From assembly GCA_903856875.1 (NCBI GenBank), contig CAIODE010000448.1, positions 1 to 11,241 of the forward strand: DNA of 11,241 nt, read 5' to 3'. The notes below the pieces were generated by a model that saw nothing but the letters and a program-made list of their open reading frames with translations, ran no database searches and was not told the origin of the DNA. The first letter of the stretch is position 1. Every line of letters starts with the position of its first letter. Positions 6,843 through 11,241 of this stretch are shown here, in pieces. The translations under genes and the position numbers were made by a program. This DNA comes from an uncultured Burkholderiales bacterium (GTDB lineage Bacteria; Pseudomonadota; Gammaproteobacteria; Burkholderiales; Burkholderiaceae_C).

Positions 6843-7223
6843 ATGAATATGGCAATTGCCTCTTTGTTGGTGGCGGGCTTGATGCCAATCGTTTGTGCCG
6901 GTATTGCCAAAGCCGGTCAGAAGAATTACGACAATCACAATCCACGAGAGTGGTTGGCGAAACAAACGGGCTATCGAGCCAGGGCCAATGCTGCGCAAGG
7001 CAATTGTTTTGAGGCATTTCCGTTTTATGCGATTGGCATTTTGGTGGCCATGCATGCTCAAGTACCGCAGGCACGCATTGATATTTATGCGGGCGTATTC
7101 ATAGCAGCACGAGTGGCCTACATTGCATGCTATGTGATTGACCAAGACAAGATTCGCTCACTGGCTTGGTTCATCGGTTTTCTGTGTACCTTAGGTTTGT
7201 ATTCTGCTGGCCTTGGTGCTTAA
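6843..7223 (+). CDS. MAPEG-family small integral membrane protein
   Basis: This 126-residue protein looks like a bacterial member of the MAPEG family (eicosanoid and glutathione metabolism membrane proteins, related to microsomal glutathione transferases). Four hydrophobic segments are visible at about 4-22, 58-73, 78-97 and 104-124. The loop before the second has the family pattern of Arg, Asn, Glu and Pro: R45, R47, N49, N54, E57 and P60 in YRARANAAQGNCFEAFPFY. In the characterised eukaryotic enzymes these positions bind glutathione; bacterial members are mostly uncharacterised, so glutathione use here is only possible. AAAGAGA at 6829-6835 is a plausible ribosome-binding site. The gene follows the FAH-family gene by 20 bases on the same strand and is closed by a stem-loop, so the two probably share a transcript. 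Confidence 0.85.
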   Translation: MNMAIASLLVAGLMPIVCAGIAKAGQKNYDNHNPREWLAKQTGYRARANAAQGNCFEAFPFYAIGILVAMHAQVPQARIDIYAGVFIAARVAYIACYVIDQDKIRSLAWFIGFLCTLGLYSAGLGA

Positions 7224-7238
7224 CATTCAAGCTGCAAG

Positions 7239-7272
7239 AAGGCGCACGGACTGTCAAGTGGTGCGCCTTTTT
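7239..7272. terminator. Stem-loop terminator between the MAPEG gene and glnS
   Basis: A 9-bp stem (AAGGCGCAC with GTGCGCCTT) and a 13-base loop end in five T on the plus strand, 15 bases after the MAPEG stop. On the minus strand the following bases are only partly T (CTTCTTGC), so it should work better for the plus-strand unit than for glnS, which ends at 7277. Confidence 0.8.
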
Positions 7273-7276
7273 CAAA

Positions 7277-9112
7277 TTACTTGCTCCAAGTATCTTTCAG
7301 GCCCGTGCAGCGGTTAAAGACCAGCTTGTTGGCTGCATGGTCGATGCGATCAGCGACAAAGTAACCGTGTCTCTCAAATTGAAATTTGGCATCGGGTGCA
7401 CTTTGCGCCAATGAAGGCTCTACATAGGCGCTGATCACTTTGAGGCTGTCAGCGTTAAAGCTGGTTAAAAAGTCTTTACCACCTGCATCTGGATGGGCTT
7501 CTGTGAACAAACGGTCATACAAGCGCACTTCAGCTGAAACTGAATCAGCCTGTGACACCCAAGTCATCACGCCTTTAACTTTCACACTGTCTGAGCCAGG
7601 TGTACCGCTTTTGGTGTCTGGAATGAATTGCGCCAGCACTTCGATCACCTTGCCATTGGCATCTTTGTTGGCGCCGGTGCACTCAATGACATAGCCATAT
7701 TTCAGACGAACTTTGTTGCCAGGAAACATGCGAAAGAAGCCCTTGGGCGGCGTGTCTTCGTAGTCTGTACGTTCTATCCAAAGCGCTTTTCCAAATTTGA
7801 AGTGCCTTTGCCCCAACTCCGGGTAATGGGGGTGAACGGGTGCATGACATGCCTCTAGTGTGCCGGCGCCCATCTGTTCATCCCAATTTGAGATGGTGAG
7901 TTGAACGGGGTCGAGTACGGCCATGGCTCGCGCAGCCTTGGGGTCTAGGTCATCACGCAAACAACCCTCAAGGGTGCTGTAGTCAATCCATGAATCACTT
8001 TTGGTGACGCCAATGCGCTCTGCAAAAAGTTGCAAACTCTCTGGTGTGTAGCCGCGGCGGCGAAGACCCACAATGGTCGGCATGCGGGGGTCGTCCCATC
8101 CGCTCACTTTGTGCTCGCTGACCAACTGAGCCAACTTGCGTTTGCTTGTGATCACGTAGGTGAGGTTGAGTCTGGCAAATTCGAATTGCTTTGGATTGGG
8201 TTGAGCCAGCAAAGCAGGCAAGGCTGTGCCATCTGACAAGGTATGGCTTTCGCTTAATCGAGTGAGAAGCCAATCGTAGAAAGGTCGTTGATCTTCAAAC
8301 TCAAGCGTACAAATGCTGTGCGTGATTTGCTCCAGTGCATCTTCAATAGGGTGTGCAAAGGTGTACATCGGGTAGATGCACCATGTATCGCCTGTGTTGT
8401 GGTGCGTCGCCCTTCGAATTCTGTAGATGGCAGGGTCGCGCAGGTTGATGTTGGGCGATGCCATGTCAATTTTTGCGCGAAGCACAGCGGCGCCATCGTT
8501 AAGCTTGGCGTCCCGCATTTCGCGGAAACGATTCAAGTTTTCTTCACGCGAACGTGAGCGGAACAGGCTGTCCTTGCCGGGTGTATTGAAGTCGCCACGG
8601 TGGGTGCGCATGTCTTCGGCAGATTGCTCATCGACATAAGCCAAACCGGCTTGAATGAGAAACTCGGCGGCGCGGTACATGAAGTCGAAATAGTCGCTGG
8701 CTTGGTACAAATGTGAAGTGCCATGAGCATCCCAATTGAAGCCCAACCATTTGACTGTATCCAAAATGGCGTTGACGTATTCTGTGTCTTCTTTTTCTGG
8801 GTTGGTATCGTCAAAGCGCATGTGACAGACACCACCATAATCACGCGCCAAGCCAAAGTTCAAGCAAATGCTTTTGGCGTGACCCACGTGCAAATAGCCA
8901 TTGGGTTCTGGGGGAAAACGTGTGCGAATTTTGGCAGGGTCTAGTGAGCCTGCAGCATGATGCGATGCGTCGCCAGGAGAGCCACCCCATTTGCGCTGCG
9001 CATAAGTTCCCTGAGCCAGATCGGACTCTATGATCTGACGTAAAAAATTACTGACCTTGTGGACGTCCTGTAAGGCGTCTGCTGGCTTGACTTTGTCGTT
9101 GGCTGTGCTCAT
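7277..9112 (-). CDS. glnS: Glutaminyl-tRNA synthetase
   Basis: This cytosolic class I enzyme charges tRNA-Gln with glutamine using ATP. The 611-residue product has the HIGH-type motif HVGH at 75-78 inside PPEPNGYLHVGHAKS and the KMSKS-type motif SKRKL at 323-327. RFDDTNPEKE and the CIYPMYTFAHPIEDAL segment are typical of GlnRS, and the C-terminal half contains the beta-barrel anticodon-binding region. It is about 55 residues longer than the E. coli enzyme, with about 35 extra residues at the N-terminus (before residue 60) and an insertion around 293-307. The next in-frame methionine is residue 98, beyond the HIGH motif, so the start at 9112 is well fixed. No ribosome-binding site precedes it, and a promoter candidate places the transcript start on the ATG itself. 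Presence of glnS means direct glutaminylation of tRNA-Gln is available. It is divergent from uppP. Confidence 0.98.
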   Translation of the reverse strand: MSTANDKVKPADALQDVHKVSNFLRQIIESDLAQGTYAQRKWGGSPGDASHHAAGSLDPAKIRTRFPPEPNGYLHVGHAKSICLNFGLARDYGGVCHMRFDDTNPEKEDTEYVNAILDTVKWLGFNWDAHGTSHLYQASDYFDFMYRAAEFLIQAGLAYVDEQSAEDMRTHRGDFNTPGKDSLFRSRSREENLNRFREMRDAKLNDGAAVLRAKIDMASPNINLRDPAIYRIRRATHHNTGDTWCIYPMYTFAHPIEDALEQITHSICTLEFEDQRPFYDWLLTRLSESHTLSDGTALPALLAQPNPKQFEFARLNLTYVITSKRKLAQLVSEHKVSGWDDPRMPTIVGLRRRGYTPESLQLFAERIGVTKSDSWIDYSTLEGCLRDDLDPKAARAMAVLDPVQLTISNWDEQMGAGTLEACHAPVHPHYPELGQRHFKFGKALWIERTDYEDTPPKGFFRMFPGNKVRLKYGYVIECTGANKDANGKVIEVLAQFIPDTKSGTPGSDSVKVKGVMTWVSQADSVSAEVRLYDRLFTEAHPDAGGKDFLTSFNADSLKVISAYVEPSLAQSAPDAKFQFERHGYFVADRIDHAANKLVFNRCTGLKDTWSK

Positions 9113-9118
9113 AGCGCG

Positions 9119-9146
9119 ATTTTAGAGCCAGTCGACGCCATGTGAG
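9119..9146 (-). promoter_or_regulatory. glnS promoter candidate giving a leaderless transcript
   Basis: On the minus strand TAAAAT (9124-9119, five of six -10 bases) is preceded by CTCACA (9146-9141, four of six -35 bases) with a 16-bp spacer. Six bases separate the -10 box from the ATG, so the expected first transcribed base is the A at 9112, the first base of the glnS start codon. This agrees with the absence of a ribosome-binding site. Confidence 0.45.
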
Positions 9147-9177
9147 GCTTCTCTGAGGTGATAATTGAAGGGTAACT

Positions 9178-9183
9178 AAGGAG
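9178..9183 (+). promoter_or_regulatory. Ribosome-binding site choosing the GTG start of uppP
   Basis: AAGGAG lies 5 bases before GTG at 9189 and 14 bases before the in-frame ATG at 9198. The spacing favours GTG. The resulting length of 274 residues and the position of the first conserved glutamate at 16 agree with the E. coli protein (273 residues, glutamate at 17). Confidence 0.75.
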
Positions 9184-9188
9184 TACTG

Positions 9189-10013
9189 GTGGATTTAATG
9201 TTGCTTGCCAAAGCCGCTGCCATGGGCGTGGTGGAAGGCTTGACCGAATTTTTGCCCATATCGTCGACTGGCCATTTGATTTTGGCAGGTGCACTGCTTG
9301 GGTTTGACGATGACAAAGCCAAGGTTTTTGACATTGCTATTCAAACGGGCGCTATCTTTGCGGTCATCCTGGTTTATTGGGAAAAAATTCGAAGTACGGC
9401 CAAAGCATTCAGGTACCAAGTCGAAGCTCAGCGCTTTGTTCTCAATGTGTTCATTGGATTTATGCCGGCCGTGGTGTTGGGCTTGCTGTTTGGCAAGCTG
9501 ATCAAAGAGCATTTGTTCACCCCGTGGGTGGTGGCCACCACTTTCATCTTAGGGGGCTTCATTATTTTGTGGGCAGAGAGAAGGCCGCCATCCAGTGTTC
9601 GCATTCGCACAGTCGAGGACATGAGAGGCCGGGACGCTTTGATGGTGGGGCTCGTTCAGTGTCTGGCCATGATTCCAGGTACCAGTCGTAGCGGGGCCAC
9701 CATCATTGGCGGTATGTTGCTGGGTCTGTCGCGCAAAGCGGCCACTGATTTTTCATTCTTCTTGGCCATTCCTACACTCATTGGTGCTGGCGTCTACAGC
9801 CTTTACAAAGAACGCTCGCTGTTGTCTGTTGAAGACATTCCCATGTTTGCAACAGGCTTGGTGGTTTCCTTCATCAGCGCTTGGATATGTGTGAGATGGC
9901 TCTTGAAGTACATCGCCACTCACAGCTTTGAAATTTTTGCTTGGTACCGCATTGCTTTTGGCATTGTGGTGCTGGCGACAGCTTGGACAGGCTTGGTAGA
10001 CTGGGCGCCATAA
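9189..10013 (+). CDS. uppP: Undecaprenyl-diphosphate phosphatase (BacA/UppP)
   Basis: This inner-membrane enzyme removes a phosphate from undecaprenyl diphosphate, recycling the lipid carrier for peptidoglycan and other wall polymers; extra copies give bacitracin resistance. The 274-residue product carries both signature motifs: [14 protein letters not shown] at 16-29 (Glu16, Glu20, Ser26, His29) and PGTSRSGAT with Arg167, matching the catalytic residues of the E. coli enzyme. Several hydrophobic segments fill the rest, as expected for this multi-pass family. Translation probably starts at GTG 9189, judged by the ribosome-binding site at 9178. The gene stands alone on its strand, divergent from glnS by 76 bases. 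It converges on the hydrolase gene with a 17-base gap and no visible terminator. Confidence 0.97.
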   Translation: MDLMLLAKAAAMGVVEGLTEFLPISSTGHLILAGALLGFDDDKAKVFDIAIQTGAIFAVILVYWEKIRSTAKAFRYQVEAQRFVLNVFIGFMPAVVLGLLFGKLIKEHLFTPWVVATTFILGGFIILWAERRPPSSVRIRTVEDMRGRDALMVGLVQCLAMIPGTSRSGATIIGGMLLGLSRKAATDFSFFLAIPTLIGAGVYSLYKERSLLSVEDIPMFATGLVVSFISAWICVRWLLKYIATHSFEIFAWYRIAFGIVVLATAWTGLVDWAP

Positions 10014-10030
10014 GGGCACCTAAAAGCTTT

Positions 10031-10837
10031 TCAATGCGCGCCCATGTTTCGCAAGGCTGCTTCTACTGCAGCGGCTGTTGCAATGGGCTTTTCCATAGGA
10101 AACAAGTGAGAACCATCCAGCCACATCACTCTGCCCTTAGAGACTTTGTCGGTTAATTCAGTGCCAACAAGGCGCATTTCTCGAGAGTGAGTGCCGCCAA
10201 TGAATGCCACATTGCATCTGAGAGGTTGACGCTGGAGCATCGATGACAAGTTGTGCGGCAAGGTGTTGTAAATGGCCGTTTCAATGACGCGATCAAAGTT
10301 TAAAACACGCTCGCTATTTTCGACGCGAGTGCCAAATTCTGCATAGTCTCTGAGTGCTTCAGGATGCCAGTGTGCAAATGCACGCTTGTGTTGGAAGTGC
10401 TCAATCACGGCTTCAATGTTGGGCCAATGTTGCCGGCGTGATTTGCTGATTCGACCTGGACTGACAGAGCCAATCCAATTGGTTTTCTTGACCAGATTGA
10501 GCGCACTGGCTTTCCAGCCACCTACGACGGGTGAATCAAGAAGTACCACGCCCGCTGTTAAGTCAGGGTGCTTGGAAGCGCACATCAAACTGAGAAGTCC
10601 GCCTAGCGAGTGTCCAATGAGGTAAGGCTTGCTGCCCGTTTGATCAGCAGCTTTTTTTGCGAAATCTGCCAGTTCTTGGACCAAGTAAGGCCAATTGCTG
10701 GTGACTGGAAACAGAGGGTCGTGGCCAAACTTTTCAATGGCAGAGACTTTGAAACCTCTTCGGCTTAAGTCGTTTGTGAAACTGCGGTAAGTGCTGGCTG
10801 GGAAACCATTGCCGTGCGAAAAAATGATGTTGTTCAT
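10031..10837 (-). CDS. Alpha/beta-fold hydrolase, substrate unknown
   Basis: A 268-residue alpha/beta hydrolase, probably cytosolic since no signal peptide or membrane segment is seen. HGNGFP at 8-13 forms the oxyanion loop, the nucleophile elbow is GHSLGG with Ser77, and DGSHLFPMEKP holds the likely catalytic His244. The usual acid after the seventh strand is unclear: the segment reads IGGTHSREMR, with Glu220 but no Asp. Asp101 in VVLLDSP, after the strand following the nucleophile, could serve instead. The family covers esterases, lipases, thioesterases and C-C hydrolases, and nothing here picks among them. The gene begins 4 bases after the mutS stop codon with only a poor ribosome-binding site, so it is probably translated by coupling to mutS. 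No link to mismatch repair is evident. Confidence 0.9.
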   Translation of the reverse strand: MNNIIFSHGNGFPASTYRSFTNDLSRRGFKVSAIEKFGHDPLFPVTSNWPYLVQELADFAKKAADQTGSKPYLIGHSLGGLLSLMCASKHPDLTAGVVLLDSPVVGGWKASALNLVKKTNWIGSVSPGRISKSRRQHWPNIEAVIEHFQHKRAFAHWHPEALRDYAEFGTRVENSERVLNFDRVIETAIYNTLPHNLSSMLQRQPLRCNVAFIGGTHSREMRLVGTELTDKVSKGRVMWLDGSHLFPMEKPIATAAAVEAALRNMGAH

Positions 10838-10841
10838 CAGA

Positions 10842-11241
10842 TCAATTTTCTGAACGCTTTAAGACGCGCTGTAAACTGTAAAGGGCTTCTAAAGCTTCGC
10901 GGGGACTGAGCGCATCGGGATCGATTTGATTCAGAGCGGCTTCCAAGGCAGATGGCCCGGTATGCTCTGATTCAGGCGGCGGGGCAAACAGGTCTACCTG
11001 AATGCGGTTTTCATTGGCACCGGCTTCCAGTGCTGTCAAAGTGTGACGTGCATGGTTCAACACCGATGTGGGCATGCCCGCCAATCTGGCCACTTGCACG
11101 CCATAACTCTTACTGGCAGGGCCAGCTTGGAGTTCATGCAAAAAGACAATGTCATTGCCCGATTCTGTGGCGCCCACGTGCATGTTCAAAGCAGCATGGT
11201 GGGTGGCGGGAAATTCGGTGAGTTCAAAGTAATGTGTGGCA
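10842..11241 (-). CDS. mutS: DNA mismatch repair protein MutS, C-terminal part (5' end outside window)
   Basis: MutS recognises mismatches and small loops in DNA and, as an ATPase, recruits MutL. Only the last 132 residues are in the window; the frame is open to the right edge, beginning ATHYFELTEFP. This is the end of the ATPase domain: GNDIVFLHELQAGPASKSYGVQVARLAGMP matches the family's dimer-interface and helix-turn-helix region. A less conserved tail follows with a helical end. The full protein is normally about 850-880 residues. The gene ends with TGA at 10844-10842, and the alpha/beta hydrolase gene starts 4 bases later on the same strand, so the two are probably co-transcribed. Confidence 0.96.
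   Translation of the reverse strand, partial: ATHYFELTEFPATHHAALNMHVGATESGNDIVFLHELQAGPASKSYGVQVARLAGMPTSVLNHARHTLTALEAGANENRIQVDLFAPPPESEHTGPSALEAALNQIDPDALSPREALEALYSLQRVLKRSEN

Noticed and set aside
9160..9165. GATAAT as a -10 box for uppP
   Set aside because: It matches five of six consensus bases and is well placed before the ribosome-binding site, but I find no -35 box at 16-18 bp, so I do not annotate it as a promoter.
1..11241. Search for a mobile element, phage defence system, CRISPR array, toxin-antitoxin pair or RNA gene
   Set aside because: All sizeable stretches are accounted for by conserved or domain-bearing genes. Gaps are under 100 bases, except about 120 between the two divergent genes near 5950, and hold only terminators and promoter candidates. 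No direct repeats with spacers or terminal inverted repeats were seen.

Overview
The window is ordinary chromosomal DNA of a betaproteobacterium, most likely of the order Burkholderiales and probably the family Comamonadaceae. That placement is my inference from memory: the glnA - small secreted protein - glnL - glnG order, the NagK-like hydrolase, the glutaminyl-tRNA synthetase and the alpha/beta hydrolase next to mutS all resemble that group, and no search was run. GC content looks moderate and even, leucine is often coded by TTG, and coding density is very high. No gap exceeds 100 bases. I see no tRNA, rRNA, CRISPR array, insertion sequence, integrase or attachment site.

Left part (1-4620, plus strand): nitrogen regulation. 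The 3' end of glnA (glutamine synthetase) is followed by a strong intrinsic terminator, then a small predicted secreted protein, then the two-component pair glnL (ntrB, histidine kinase) and glnG (ntrC, sigma-54 activator), and a second strong terminator that works on both strands. NtrB and NtrC classically control glnA and other nitrogen genes, so regulator and target are neighbours here. The secreted protein inserted between them has no obvious nitrogen role.

Middle part (4652-7272): a minus-strand lipoprotein gene of unknown function (fibronectin-III-like domain plus an Asp-box beta-propeller) is divergent from a two-gene plus-strand unit. The unit encodes a fumarylacetoacetate-hydrolase-family protein related to fumarylpyruvate hydrolase but carrying a Tat-like export signal, and a MAPEG-family membrane protein. 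A stem-loop terminator separates this unit from the convergent glnS.

Right part (7277-11241): glnS (minus) is divergent from uppP (plus). uppP converges on a minus-strand pair whose promoter-proximal gene is mutS (only its 3' end is in the window), followed four bases later by an alpha/beta hydrolase. The glnS promoter candidate would start transcription exactly at the start codon, which suggests a leaderless mRNA.

I looked for a hidden novel system and found no defence or mobile system. The points most worth following up are the export signal on the NagK-like enzyme and its pairing with a MAPEG protein, the possible leaderless glnS transcript, the secreted protein inside the glnA-ntrBC cluster, and the C8 tract near the start of the propeller lipoprotein gene.
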